Below, piece after piece: positions 35,986 to 48,576 of a stretch of DNA of 64,000 nucleotides. Position 1 is the first letter of the stretch. Each line of letters starts with the position of its first letter. Source of the DNA: Flaccisagitta enflata (lineage: Eukaryota; Chaetognatha; Sagittoidea; Aphragmophora). The notes beneath the pieces were generated by a model that was not told the origin of the DNA, did not search any database, and saw only the letters and a program-made list of their open reading frames with translations. Location: positions 24,180,001-24,244,000 of the forward strand of contig OZ231127.1 in NCBI GenBank assembly GCA_965153355.1, read 5' to 3'. A program made the translations under genes and the position numbers.

Positions 35986-36079
35986 AGATACGGAAAGTCT
36001 CGCTGTACTAACTTGCCGCTGGTTCTTTTTGCTTTGAGGTTGAACTGGCGCCTCGCAAAGCAGAAAGAAGGGATGAAAT

Positions 36080-36700
36080 GGAGAAACTTTCCTTCTCTCC
36101 TGCTCCCGTCCCGGCATCTGAAGGTATAAAATTGTGAACATATTTTTATTAGTATTATACACCTGTTTTTTGGTCTGTCTGTTTGTCCATTGGCTTGGAA
36201 TGGAACCAACTTGGAATCGCGCAGAAATAGAATACCGGCAATAATCCCAACAACAAGCCCGACCAGGCAATGTAGCGGCCGGGCCGTGTCTCTGCGTGTA
36301 TTGATCATGTGACATATATGGGGAGATGGACAAACAGACGGGTGAAACGACTAAATAGTTTGGAAAAAAGTCGAAGAATACCTTCGGCTTTTTGAGACCT
36401 ACGGCGGAATTGGATTTTCCCTTTTTCTCATGAGGCGTTTGGGAAAGTTGGCCTGCTCTTCGGGCCGAATGGGACTACGTATGAAATTGATAGCTAAGAA
36501 AGAGCTTATTCTCCTCTTTCAGATGACACTAAACAGAATTGTGGCCGATCAATAGTTTTGGAGCTATGATTTTTTTAATCTTTTTTTTATTTTTTCTCAA
36601 AGATCAATATTTTTTATTGATCCTAATTTTGGGCCCTATGTAACATGAAAAAAAAGTCAAAATGACACTAGCATTCAAATCACTTGCATTTTACTCTGCT
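36080..36700. other. Unassigned intron sequence
   Basis: A minus-strand frame (36308 downward) has a hydrophobic CLVGLVVGIIAGILFL run but no convincing splice junction. The word GAATACCGGCAATAATC recurs at 43731, and 36560-36650 is an inverted partner of 30790-30880, so this is probably dispersed repeat sequence. Confidence 0.35.
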
Positions 36701-36707
36701 TGCTCAT

Positions 36708-37295
<588 letters not shown>

Positions 37296-38126
37296 GAAAG
37301 TTCTTGAAGTAGCTCAAGTCATTCTCAAAATCTGGGATTTGGGATATGGAAAGAACCAGATGCGACAAAACCTAAATTAGAAGAGTAGGCAGCTGTTACT
37401 TATTTATTTCTTTATTGTATTGTTAAAAAGTTATTGAAAGTTGTTACGTAATAATACGTAAGATATATTGTAGACGTAAAATTGCAGCCGTAGAGTGAAA
37501 ATGTGATTCTAAATCATGTCCTTGTACTTAATCACAATGTGGATTTTTGTACGAAAGTGCTATCACTTTAACGGACCATTAAATTCAATTCAATTCAATT
37601 CTCTCTCTCTCTCTCCTTTTCTCCCAGCATTTACGACTTTTTTCCTACGGCGATTAGCCGCCTTTATTGGTAAAGGAGGCTCTAAAAGCATGTTGGTTGA
37701 TCATTTGTTTTGGTATAGGATCTCACCGTGGCCAAAAACAGCCGAGAAACGCGGTTTTTGCACTTGCGGACATACGGACCAACGGATCGACGGACTGACG
37801 GACCGACGGACCCTTTTATAGAGATGCGTTCATGACCAAATCTGATGCACGGACAGACATGTAGCAACTCATACCATAGGGGCGCTTTCATGCGATCAAA
37901 ACATAAATCGGGAAAGAAAAACAGGTTGCTCAAGCGTCATTATGGTCCCCGGTTCCCCAGTTCCCGATGCCCCATTGGTATCATTTAGTATTGCGGTGTT
38001 GAGGTAAAGGGGTAGTGGCCCTGGAGGAGCCAATGACCTATGATTCCATGCAGGGCAATTTTGTTTTGGGTCTTGAAATACATTGGTTTTGGCCTGGGAG
38101 AACAAGGTTGGATCTTAAGCTAAATT

Positions 38127-38645
38127 TTGTATTTGAGGTTAAAATCGAGGCTTGTGGTGTATATCAGTGGCATTCCACTACAACCAGTCCCAGAGTGGGT
38201 CTTGCGTGAGCGAAAACGGACCAATATCATCATCTTTGGTTTGTGGGAACTTCCCACTGGGAAGTCGATGATGACCAAGCATTGGTCAAATTACTTCTTA
38301 ATGATCTTGACATTCCATACAATGTCCACAGCGATACACATGGTCACTTCCGCATTGGACGTCTCAACAGTGAAAGACCAAGACCGATTGTCATCAAACT
38401 TACAAATGCAAACAAAAAGCAGGAAATTCTCATGAATGCCAGGAATCTAAGGGGCATGAAATCATGAAAGGGAGTCACCATTACTCACGGAGTATCAAGA
38501 GGAACAAATTCAAGAATCAAATTTACAAAAAAAAGTTGAAGAAATCAATCAAAATTTGTCAGTTGAAGAAAAAAAGCAAAAAATTTGGAAAATTGTCGGA
38601 GGCCGGGGGTGCCGTCGCATGGCGTGTTTTTGCTTATAGATTTTT
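38127..38645 (+). pseudogene. Frameshifted relic of a non-LTR retrotransposon ORF1-like protein
   Basis: Three successive frames on the same strand give one continuous ORF1-like pattern. An ERKRTNIIIFGL strand is followed, after a shift near 38245, by DDDQALVKLLLNDLDIPY, FRIGRLNSERPRPIVIKL and NKKQEILMNARNLRGM. A further shift near 38470 leads to EEQIQESNLQKKVEEIN and KIVGGRGCRRM. The order (short strand, acidic-hydrophobic helix, R-[LI]-G-R, RPRPI, K-[QE]-E-I-L-x-N-A-[RK]-x-L-[RK]-G) is typical of RNA-binding ORF1-type proteins of LINE-like elements in animals. At least two frameshifts and a stop make it inactive. It sits in the giant intron on the opposite strand. Confidence 0.65.
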
Positions 38646-38687
38646 TTTTAGTGGTGTTGCTAGGTTTGAACGCTTTGCTTTACTTTT

Positions 38688-38905
38688 TTTAGTTGCGGAC
38701 ACGCAACTCTATAAGAGGCTTTGTCCGTCCGTCCGTCCGTCCGTCCGTCCGTCGGTCCGTCCGTCCGTCATGGTGATCGAGTTGAAAACGAGCGTTTTCG
38801 ATTCTTTTTGTGTATGTTTGAGTGTTGGAGATGGGTTGGGGTGTGAATAGGGCTTGGATGCCCCTGCCCACCCGTCCGCAACGATATTGTGACCCCGCGT
38901 CACTT
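38688..38905 (-). mobile_element. Dispersed hairpin element, variant A, reverse, full length
   Basis: Hairpin GTTGCGGACACGCAAC (38692-38707), TATAAGAGGCTTTG, eleven or so GTCC/GTCG units, ATGGTGATCGAGTTGAAAA, GCCCCTGCCCACCC, motif GTCCGCAAC (38874-38882) and the end GATATTGTGACCCCGCGTCAC, itself a small hairpin (GTGAC/GTCAC). Confidence 0.9.
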
Positions 38906-39286
38906 GTTTCTAAGATTCTTTGACTGGTGAACCATCTTTGCCACGTTATTTGTAATCCGTTGGAACAGCTATCATCTCGATGAGCAACTCGTAAAAAGGT
39001 TGCTTCCTTTGATAGCTATACTTTTATATTACATATATTACCAATAAAGGCGGCTCTTGCCGACCGGAAAAAAGTCGTAAATGTAGAATTCTTCACTTGT
39101 TGATTCTTTGTTTTCATGTTTCTCATGCTTTGCATTTTTTTCATGCTCATTTGCGATGAGATTGCTCAAAAGTGGTGATCCAAGAAAAAAAATTTTTCAA
39201 GAAAACTGTTTTTGTCAAAAAAAAAAGAAATGACGGAAAAAAAAGTTTAAAAAAAAAGATAGCCCTGCGTTATTTTAATATTGTTA

Positions 39287-42200
39287 CAGTACCGGAATCA
39301 AAGAACTGGTGATAAGGAGGGAAGCCATATCTCTCCAATTACAAGGATATGAGATCTGAAATTTTTCTGTGGTGTGTACCTATAGTACCCCCACCCCCCG
39401 TAAGGGTTTGGAGCTGTTCCGGGCATTTTTTGTTTTTGGTTGTCGAAAATGTTTTATTTCTAAAAATCACTATTGTAGGCCAAAAAATTCGTTTCAAAAC
39501 TTTATTTTTATGTTACATGTAGTCAATACCCAGAGCTACAAATTTCATTTTTTGAAAAATATTTTTGACCAATTTTTAAGGGAATGGCACTAAAAAAACC
39601 AAAATTTCAAAAAAATGAAAAATCGCTATATTTTCTAAAATAATTGGCTTAGCATAATAATTTTTGGCATGGAAGTAGTCCTGAGAACCCTCCATGTGTA
39701 TGCAAAATTTCAACTCCCATACTTGAATTTTAAAGGAGTTATGGGATTTTGAAATTTTGATAATTTTTGGTAAAAAACATTTTTTCTTATAAAATTTTTT
39801 TTTGTCAACCATTTTTCATGAAATTTCATAGACAAACAAAGCAATTGATATTTTTTTGCCTCCAAAAAAAATTTGGGCACTGCGACCCCTTAAAAAAAAT
39901 TTTTTTTCTCAAAAATTGCTAAAATTGGCTATTTTTCTAGGTTGAATAAAAACTGTTCCTGTTATCCGATCAACTTCATTTTTGGAGGGATTATTAACCT
40001 ACATCTGCAGTAACTATGTTTCAAATTTCAAGTAAATTGAATAATTTGTTCCGGAGATATTCAAGTTCAAAGTGGAAAGGGCGAGCTAAAATCACTGTTT
40101 CTGTGGTATTTAAATGATAAGTCTTTATTGAAGGTTAGCTACAAGTGTCTCAAAAAGGAAATGTTTAATCGATATGTTGCAAAAATTGTTGCAAATAGGT
40201 GTGGAATATGTCCCTGCAGCATAACCAACCAAATTTTTTGGATATCACAGTCTCTAAAAAAATAGGCACCAAAAAAACTGCAAAAAATGCCTTTTTTTTG
40301 GCATATTTTGTCACATTTTTGGGGTGTAACGACATCCCCATCCCCAAATTTTTTGTGGCATAGTAGTCCATGATAGGACAGATGTCCCCCCAAAAATTTA
40401 TTCAATTCTGTCACGCTTTAAGCACAAAAATTTTAGTTTAAAATGGCAAAAAATGTGATTTTTTGAATTTTTAAAGCTGTTTTTGGGGTGTAATGCATAT
40501 TAAACGACATCCCCATCCCCAAATTTTTTGTGGCATAGTAGTCCATGATATGACAGATGTCCCCCAAAAAATTTATTCATTTCCGTCACGCTTTAAGCAT
40601 AAAAATTTTGGTTTAAAATGGCAAAAAATGCAATTTTTTGAATTTTTTAAGCTGTTTTTGGGGTGTAATGCATATTAAACGACATCCCCATCTCCAAACT
40701 TTTTGTGGCATAGTAGTCCATGATAGGACAGATGTCCCCCAAAAAATTTATTCATTTCCGTCACGCTTTAAGTACAAAAATTTTGGTTTAAAATGGCAAA
40801 AAATGTGATTTTTGAATTTTTTAAAGCTGTTTTTGGGGTGTAATGCATAATAAACAACATCCCCATCCCCAAACTTTTTGTGGCATGATAGGACAGATGT
40901 CCCCCCAAAAATTTATTCATTTCCGTCACGCTTTAAGCACAAAAAATTTGGGGATGGGGATGTCGTTTAATATGCATTCACCCCAAAAACAGCTTAAAAA
41001 ATTCAAAAAATCACATTTTTTGCCATTTTAAACCAAAATTTTTGTGCTTAAAGCGTGACGGCAATGAATAAGTTTTTTGGGGGACATCTGTCCTATCATG
41101 GACTACTATGCCACAAAAAGTTTGGGGATGGGGATGTCATTTAATATGCATTACACCCAAAAAACAGCTTAAATAATTCAAAAAATTACATTTTTTGCCA
41201 TTTTAAACCAAAATTTTTGTGCTTAAAACATGACGGAAATGAATAAATTTTTTGGGGGACATCTGTCCTATCATGGACTACTATGCCACAAAAAATTTGG
41301 GGATGGGGATGTCGTTTAATATGCGTTATACCCCAAAAATGTGGCAAAAAATGCAAAAAAAAAGGCATTTTTTGCAGTTTTTTTGGTGCCTATTTTTTCA
41401 GAGATTGTGAAATAAAAAAAAATTGGTTGGTTATGCTGCAGGGACATATTAAACACCTATTTGAAACAATTTTGGAGTGACTTTATTCATATCGATTAAA
41501 CGTTACCTTTTTGAGAGACTTGTAGCTAACCTTCAATAAAGACTTATCATTAAAATACCACAGAAACAGTGATTTTAGCTCGCCCTTTCCACTTTGAACT
41601 TGAATATCTCCGAAACGAATCATCCAATTTACTTGAAATTTGAAACATAGTTACTGCAGATGTAGGTTGATAATCCCTCCAAAAATGAAGTTGATCGGAT
41701 AACAGGAACAGTTTTTATTTAACCTAGAAAAATAGCCAATTTTAGCAATTTTTGAGAAAAAAAAATTTTTTAAGGGGTGGCAGTGCCCAAATTTTTTTTG
41801 GAAGTCAAAAAATATCAATTACTTTGTTTGTCTATGAAATTTCATGAAAAATGGTTGACAAAAAAAAATTTTATAAGAAAAAATGTTTTTTACCAAAAAT
41901 TATCAAAATTTCAAAATCCCATAACTCCTTTAAAATTCAAGTATGGGAGTTGAAATTTTGCATACACATGGAGGGTTCTCAGGACTACTTCCATGCCAAA
42001 AATTATTATGCTAAGCCAATTATTTTAGAAAATATAGCGATTTTTCATTTTTTTGAAATTTTGGTTTTTTTAGTGCCATTCCCTTAAAAATTGGTCAAAA
42101 ATATTTTTCAAAAAATGAAATTTGTAGCTCTGGGTATTGACTACATGTAACATAAAAATAAAATTTTGAAACAAATTTTTTGGCCTACAATAGTGATTTT

Positions 42201-42376
42201 AAGAAATAAAAAGTTTTTGACAACCAAAAACAAAAAATGCCCGGAACAGCTCCAAACCCTTACGGGGGGTGGGGGTACTATAGGTGCACACCACAGAAAA
42301 ATTTCAGATCTCATATCCTTGTAATTGGAGAGATATGGCTTCCCTCCTTATCACCAGTTCTTTGATTCCGGTACTG
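39287..42376. mobile_element. Giant foldback element, 3.1 kb, CAGTACCGG ends, TA-flanked
   Basis: Arms of about 1.5 kb are inverted copies. The left starts TA-CAGTACCGGAATCAAAG and the right ends CTTTGATTCCGGTACTG-TA. From 40330 to 41350 the centre is made of about 180-bp subrepeats (GACATCCCCATCCCCAAA...GCACAAAAATTTTGGTTT): about four in forward and three in reverse orientation, turning over near 40945. No frame encodes a transposase. TA plus CAGT is typical of Tc1/mariner/pogo ends, so this is probably a non-autonomous relative. Confidence 0.9.
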
Positions 42377-42479
42377 TATGAAGTAAATATTCCTCCAGGC
42401 GCACTCATGTTGTTGCTAGAATGTGTTATCAGTATCAACAAACTTCCAACATGCCAACAGATGCTTGCTCTGCTTTACA

Positions 42480-42545
42480 ATTCCTTCCTTCTTTCTTTCC
42501 TCCCTCTCTTCCTTCTTTCCTTCCTTCCTTCCTCCATTCCTTCTT
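42480..42545. repeat. (TTCC)n pyrimidine repeat
   Basis: CTTTCCTT-type units, about 60 bp. Confidence 0.8.
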
Positions 42546-42595
42546 TTTTTTTTGTTCCTTTTAAAAAAACTTATTTTACTTGTCTCTCTTTCTCT

Positions 42596-42753
<158 letters not shown>

Positions 42754-42829
42754 CAGAATAAGATATCAAAGCTAGCGTCATAAACGTTGGAGTCAATTTG
42801 CGTAACATCTTGACTTTTCTCTATTGTTA

Positions 42830-43431
42830 CAGTGGGGTTCGTGGAATAACAGCCTAAACTGGAGGAAGGTATTTAAGTGTCTAAATTTCATTTGACAAAC
42901 TTGATATTTAAAATATAAGTTGTTCACTCAATGCTTTTGTCCCTGAGTTTTTTGGTTGCTATGGAAACCAAAATTATTTTTTCAAACATTTATAACCACT
43001 AAAATATCAATATTTTGAGAAATATTATCAGGGAACATTGCTCAAAATTAAATTTGCTACAACTTTCCCACAGTATGTTCTGTAAGAATATTGCTCGTTT
43101 GGCCGTTGCTAGGGGGCATCACACCTAGCAACCGCTAAATGATGCTCCCTAGCAACGGCTAAACGAGCGATATTCTTACAGGACATACTGTGGGAAAGTT
43201 GTAGCAAATTTAATTTTGAGCAATGTTCCCTGATGATATTTCTTAAAATATCAATATTCTAGTTGTTATGAATGTTTAAAAAAATAATTTTAGTTTCCAT
43301 AGCAACCAAAAAACTCGGGGACAAAAGCATCTAATGAACAACTTATATTTCAAATATCAAGTTTGTCAAATAAAATTAAGACACTTGAATACCTTCCTCC
43401 AGTTTAGGCTGTTATTCCACGAACCCCACTG
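42830..43431. mobile_element. Foldback MITE, 602 bp, CAGTGGGGTTCG ends, TA-flanked
   Basis: Ends TA-CAGTGGGGTTCGTGGAAT and ATTCCACGAACCCCACTG-TA. The two arms mirror each other with about 95% identity and meet near 43130 around GGCATCACACCTAGC. Non-coding. Confidence 0.9.
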
Positions 43432-43812
43432 TACATAAGGCTGAAAATTAGGATCAATGATATATATATCGATTTTTGCGAAAAGGCGTAAAAATAACAA
43501 AAAATTCAAAAAATCATGTCGCAAAAAATATTGATCCTAGAGACCTTTGGTTGGTGCCATTTGAAAGAAAAAAATTAGCTGTTTTTTAGCTGTGAATATA
43601 AAAAAAATGTATCATCCCAGACGGGAAATGGTTCAACTTCCGCAAGTACCTCAAATCGAAAATGAAAAACCTGATTTCTCTCCTACGTTTCAAAAAGTCG
43701 AATTATGTAATCGACTTTTTTCCAATAACAGAATACCGGCAATAATCTCAACTAAAACCGATTTTGATGCATGGATAGACGTACCTAGCGGACAAGGGGC
43801 GCTTTCACGCGA

Positions 43813-45814
43813 TTAAGACATGTAAGAAATGTTCAGAAGATTCTCACCTTCTCGAAATTTTGTTGGGTCCAACACTTCCTGTCGGTAACGAAGAATCCAT
43901 TGTGTCTTAAGTTTTTCTTTGACATCTTCAAGCTCGGCGGTTTTCTTGTCGATGTCCGCCTCCGGCCTGTTGTTTACTCTCATCTTTTGTATGGCTTGCT
44001 CAAGATTTCCCTTTTTGGCTTCCCACTTTTTTACGTCAGCCTTGAGGGACTTGAAGTCAGGCTCTGTGTCGTTGATGGTTTCTTGCATCTTCTTGACAAA
44101 TTTCGCAATGGTTGCGTCGTGACTCTCACAAATATTGGCTGCAGGGCTGGCAGCAGTGTTTTCAGCTTTGGAGGGTCCTTTGGCATCCTTTTCCTCGGGA
44201 CACACCTCTTGGCGTAACTTCTCTAAGGCTGCTTCATCTTTGATCTTGAGCCTCTCTCTCAGATGCTTCATCAAATCTTGATGAGCTTCCATACATTCCA
44301 GTGGAAAATGCTCGATGCCGGAGAGATTGAAGAAGCGTTTGGCGGCCCAGTAGTTGTGGATGATGGCGCGCGGATTGTGGCTTTCGATGATATCGAGTAG
44401 GTCTTCACCTGACAATTCTTTACCGAAGTGCTCTTGCAGAATTTCTTTGTTTTGGCCGGCGTGGGCAATGAGATTGCGTTTGTATCTAATGAAGGAAACC
44501 AAGGAGCTGGAATACTTGGAATTCTTCAAAAGCTGAGGAACGACAAATGGAAGCTCTTTCCATTTGCTGGTGAAGATAACAAAAAATGTTTTGTCAATCT
44601 CCTCTTGGACAGACTGGGCCTCCGCCGATCTTCCCATGTTGATGATGGCTTCATTGAGGGCGCAGAGAACTTGGATGTGGTCACTTTTGCTGCCGAAGTA
44701 GGGCACCTTCTTGGCTTGATCCATGGTGATACGCTGGGCGGGATTCGGTTGTGTCATCGTCCAGATGGCATTCTTTGCCAATTCATCGATCTTGGCATGG
44801 ATGAGATTATCGCGCTTGCATTTGCGCATGTTCAGAATGGTTTCTTCATCGGAAAAACCGGCAAAAAGATGACGACCATTTTTTACCAACATTTCAAAAG
44901 CAAACAGAGCGATTGCATGGGTATCGTGACTTGAATAGTCGTCTCCATCGACATGCTCGTTGTTTTCCTTCTTTTGGAACAGAGCTGGGTCTAGATACTT
45001 TGGAGTGATGACGCCGGTGGTCATGTTCACTCTTTTGTACTCTTCAATTGACTTGGAAGAATCAAAATCGCCAAACTTGACGAAAAAAGAGCCATCTCTG
45101 GGATTTGGGAATATGAGAAGATTTTCTGGCTTTATGTCGCGATGAGAGATTTTGTTTTGATGTTTGTCGTCCTTGGAGTGGATGAAGGCGAGTCCATTGA
45201 AGGCTGCTTCGACGACATCCTTTGGACTCATCTTGGCGAAAAACCTCTCGCGTAAATCCCGTTTGCTGTCGTCATCGGGTTCGAGGATGTCGCGCGTAGA
45301 ACCCTCGGCTTTTTCCAAGATGAGAACGAAGAGACTCTGTTCTTCGTCCCAGTGAATGCCAACGACTTTGACGACGTTGGGATGATCATGGAGTTGCCGG
45401 TTGATTTCGGCGCAATCCATTAACCGATTTAACTCAGCCTCTGTCTCCACTTTGGTGACCTACAAAGATTGGAATTTCTCGTTACTAACATCGTCGAAAC
45501 GTACAAATCTTGGCTTTTCTTACTTTGCACACTATTCAGTGCTCCTCGCGCGCGATCGCGTCTCTGTGCAAGTATGATCATAATTCTGTCTGTCTGTCTT
45601 TCCGTTTCTCCTTACAACGTACCTTGGCAACGACAGGAATGGGGTGGTCACCGCTGTCTTTGAGCGTGGCATAGTGGAGTGTGGTTGGGCTGTAGGTGTA
45701 TGCGCGGCATTTATCTACGCGTGCATCCTTTTCTCGGTTGATGGTTACCACGCCGAGAGGGATTTTCAGGGGAGGAAGCGTCTTAATTTTGCGATTCATA
45801 TCTATTACTATCAT
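43813..45814 (-). CDS. IRE1/RNase L-like protein kinase with KEN ribonuclease domain
   Basis: Exons 45623-45814 (start at one of two Met codons, 45814 or 45799) and 43813/43848-45459 join in phase 0 at VVAK-VTKVE. Residue numbers are from Met 45814. The kinase N-lobe has VVAK (Lys64) but no glycine-rich loop. The catalytic loop is HRDIKPEN (170-177), the metal-binding motif is DFD (195-197) instead of DFG, and the C-lobe ends PNPAQRITMDQAKKVPYF (303-320). The next segment is KEN-like, with YKRNLIAH (390-397). Its Arg-Asn and His match the catalytic RN...H spacing of IRE1 (Asn906/His910 in human IRE1). It is followed by HNYWAAKRFF and a charged coiled-coil stretch to about 600. IRE1 cleaves RNA during ER stress and RNase L acts in antiviral defence. 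Which role applies here is unknown, since no lumenal, membrane or ankyrin part is seen. A GTGAGA donor at 43847-43846 suggests splicing onward to the kelch exon; otherwise the protein ends 11 codons later (612 residues). Confidence 0.85.
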
Positions 45815-46080
45815 TGAAGCGACCAGTAAATCATTGCAACGGGGATTATCAGGAAAAGAGAATCGAGAGAGCGAATTGATTTTTTTTCTGTTTGAGTGAA
45901 TATCAGCCAGCAAATGAACAGAATGAACATGGAGACACTTACCGTGATGGTACTTAAGATAAAAAGGGAAAAAACGCAGTATTCGATATCAGTTATGCGG
46001 TAGGCGGATTTTGAAGAATAAAAGATAATTTTATCTAAAATCATTGATTTACTGATTAAGGTAAACAACGTGGAATAATG
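45815..46080 (-). other. Upstream of the kinase start; possible additional 5' exon
   Basis: A strong GTAAGT donor at 45942-45937 (minus) closes a 42-codon frame ending FSLFILSTIT. No acceptor in the right phase precedes the kinase exon, so it may be untranslated or unrelated. Confidence 0.25.
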
Positions 46081-46082
46081 AT

Positions 46083-46200
46083 TTTTTGTCTCGTGCTACG
46101 CGGTTCTATACCCTACTATATTGGTTGATCGGTCTGTCGGTCGGTCGGTTTACTTTTTCAGTGTTTTAGAGCTCTTTGAGCTAACTGCTCTTGCCCAAAT
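46083..46200 (-). mobile_element. Dispersed hairpin element, variant B, decayed
   Basis: GTCTCGTGCTACGCGGTTCTATACCC is a mutated hairpin plus box, followed by a GGTCTGTCGGTCGGTCGG tract and TTTACTTTTT. The far end is missing. Confidence 0.6.
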
Positions 46201-48240
46201 GTCCTTCTCTATCACTGTCCCTGGAATGGCATCATTATTTCTTCATTTTGTCAGATATTTTAAACCCCTTGACCCAATAAAAAATTGCTATGACAATGCT
46301 GTGTATGACAATGACTTGTATGGGACGCCAGACTTTCAAAAAACACTAGTCTGGGTAGAGTTTCGATTACTCTAAAGTAAGCCGGTGAAATTCACGCAAA
46401 ATCTGACCGCTTGGTTCAACTTTGATGGCTTTTAATGGGAACAGCAATTAAACAAGTGAATGACGGCCAATACTACTGTGCAGTAGAACTAGTTGTGGGG
46501 TTATGATCTAGATCTCATCTTATCGAGGCACCTAGAAGTGCTGATTCTATCTATACTCATATGTTTGAGCAAAATTTTATGCTCACCCTGTTATTTGCTC
46601 TCAAACGGGACAAAGATGATAGGAAAATACTTGGACCTCACTGAAGCCTTCCATATCACAGAAAATCATTGAGAGGAAACTAAACAATTAATTGTGAGAG
46701 CCGATGAATAATTGTAAGGAAACATAACGATTCATTGAGAGAGAGCTAAAGATAAGAAAACAGAAGTTATGTCATAACGGATCATTATACTGACCACAGA
46801 GGCTAAAGATTCATCTCTTTAAAAGCTAAGGATTCATCTCTTGAAAAGCTAAAGATTCATTAAATGAATTAGCATACAGTGATGAATGCAATAGGTGCGG
46901 TAGAGGAATAGGTCCGTCCGTTACGCCTCCCGAAAAAAATACGTTTTTCAGTTATTTTCGGCCACGGTGAGTTTGTATACTCAATTTAACGATCGATACA
47001 CGTGTTTTGAAAGACTCTTCTGTCAGATATTCCAGCAGTTTGTCTGTAAGTTCATCGATCTGTCCACTCATGTGTCACCCACAATCAGCGCGAATTTCGC
47101 TCTACGAAAGGACGCTTCATTGCCTGGTCAGACTTGTTAATCTCAATGAAGTCTTGCTTACCACCCCGTAGATCTTCACTCAGATATATTATTCAAAGAC
47201 GAAGGCGTGTTTTTGCTCAAAAGGGTATATAACCGGATAATATTGAACGATGCATGATGAGACAGTACGCTATTCATTTTATAAGAACATGGATTTTTGA
47301 AGTGAGCCTCAGCGTTTTTATTTTTAACTTTATTATGAGGCTCAAGTGTTCCTAAAATATTGTTATTTTTCTATTATTTAATTTCTTTATAATCATATGT
47401 TTGTATTATTATAATAGAATGTTATTCTAAACAATTGTAGAAAAAACATTTATATTTTAAAAAAGAAATTTAAGATAGATATTCAATAAATAATAAATAA
47501 TCATTTTAAAAATCAATTTTGAAATATAAATCATTTAGGATTTTCCATCTAACTTCAGTAGTCCTTTGAAAAGTTATATTTTTATCTTAAAATCTTAGAC
47601 TCAGCTTGTTATTTAGATGTTTTTTTTTTGGCAAATCTGAGGCTGATGTTCTTATAAACAGTGTTTTTATAAAAAGAAAAGCGTGTAAGCCGAAAAAACG
47701 GTCGGGCACGAACCGGTCAGAGACCCTTACTCTCAAAAGATGCATGAAAACAAAATCTCTTTAGTACAGACAGACAACAAATATTCTTATCGCTTGAATT
47801 GACACGTTTGAGATTGTTCGGGGAATGTTTTGTGAGTCCTTCTTTGACGTTGCGTAATGGCCTAATGGGTTTACAAGTCTTGAGTCTGAGAATCGAAGGC
47901 TTGTACAGTACACACACATACACACACAAATTTACGCAAGCACCACGGGAGGAGCAAACTATGCGAGAAATCTGGAGATTGTGATTAAATGCTGTTTTAA
48001 CCGATCGAGCTGAGAAAAAAAAAAGAAAGAGCCCGGGGAAGGGGGAGACAAGATGGGCGAAGAAAGGAGGGAAGCAGGCAGGAGCAGGGGAGGAAAGAGG
48101 GAAGGAGGCAGGAGCTGGGGAGGAAAGAGGGAAGGAGACAGGAGCAGGGGAGGTGATCATGAAGACGAGAAAGAAATTCTTTATCTTCATCGTACCGACA
48201 TTTTATTCAATCGATGATCAGAGTCTGGGTTGCATTTTAG
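46201..48240. other. Unassigned region with AT-rich element remnants
   Basis: 46760-46865 has short tandem AAAGATTCATCTC units. 47275-47690 is AT-rich with mirrored TTTATAAGAACAT/ATGTTCTTATAAA and GCCTCAG words, like the pogo-type remnants at 1.7-3 kb. 48025-48160 has a 35-bp purine tandem repeat (GGGAGGAAAGAGGGAAGGAG). No gene. Confidence 0.4.
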
Positions 48241-48487
48241 AATTGAGAGAGAGAGACAGACAGACAGACAGATAGACAGACAGACGGTTAGATCTAGGCA
48301 GAGTCATGTCAGTCGGACTTTAAAACAAAGAACAAAGAACCTAGAAAAAGAAAGACAAAGTAAAACGGACAAAGAAACCTAGAAAAAGAAAGACAAAGAA
48401 AGTGCAGGAGTGAGGCGAAGTAAGGAAAGACTGGGGGGCAGATAAGGCATTGGGGATGAGCACTAGGTACAATCTTAAAGAGAAGAA

Positions 48488-48576
48488 GGGCGTGTCCGCA
48501 TTCGTTCTGAAAATCATGAAAAAAAAATGATAATCATGTTTTTCCAATGTTTTTCAGGATGAATGCGGACACGCCC
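48488..48576. repeat. Short perfect-arm hairpin, 89 bp
   Basis: Arms GGGCGTGTCCGCATTCG... and ...GAATGCGGACACGCCC pair over about 26 bp around an A/T-rich loop of about 37 bp. Confidence 0.75.

Larger units (their letters stand above)
37629..39087. mobile_element. Region bounded by a 45-bp inverted pair, containing other insertions
   Basis: TTTACGACTTTTTTCC...GCCGCCTTTATTGGTAA (37629-37673) is mirrored at 39046-39090. Between them lie a hairpin-element fragment (37745-37830), a retrotransposon ORF1 relic (38200-38640) and a complete A-type hairpin element (38688-38905). The inverted pair may be the ends of an older composite element. Confidence 0.45.

Noticed and set aside
35970-36333. Minus-strand frame with a hydrophobic segment, as a possible kelch 5' exon
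   Set aside because: No donor with the needed phase and good consensus was found, and part of the sequence recurs at 43.7 kb, suggesting a repeat.
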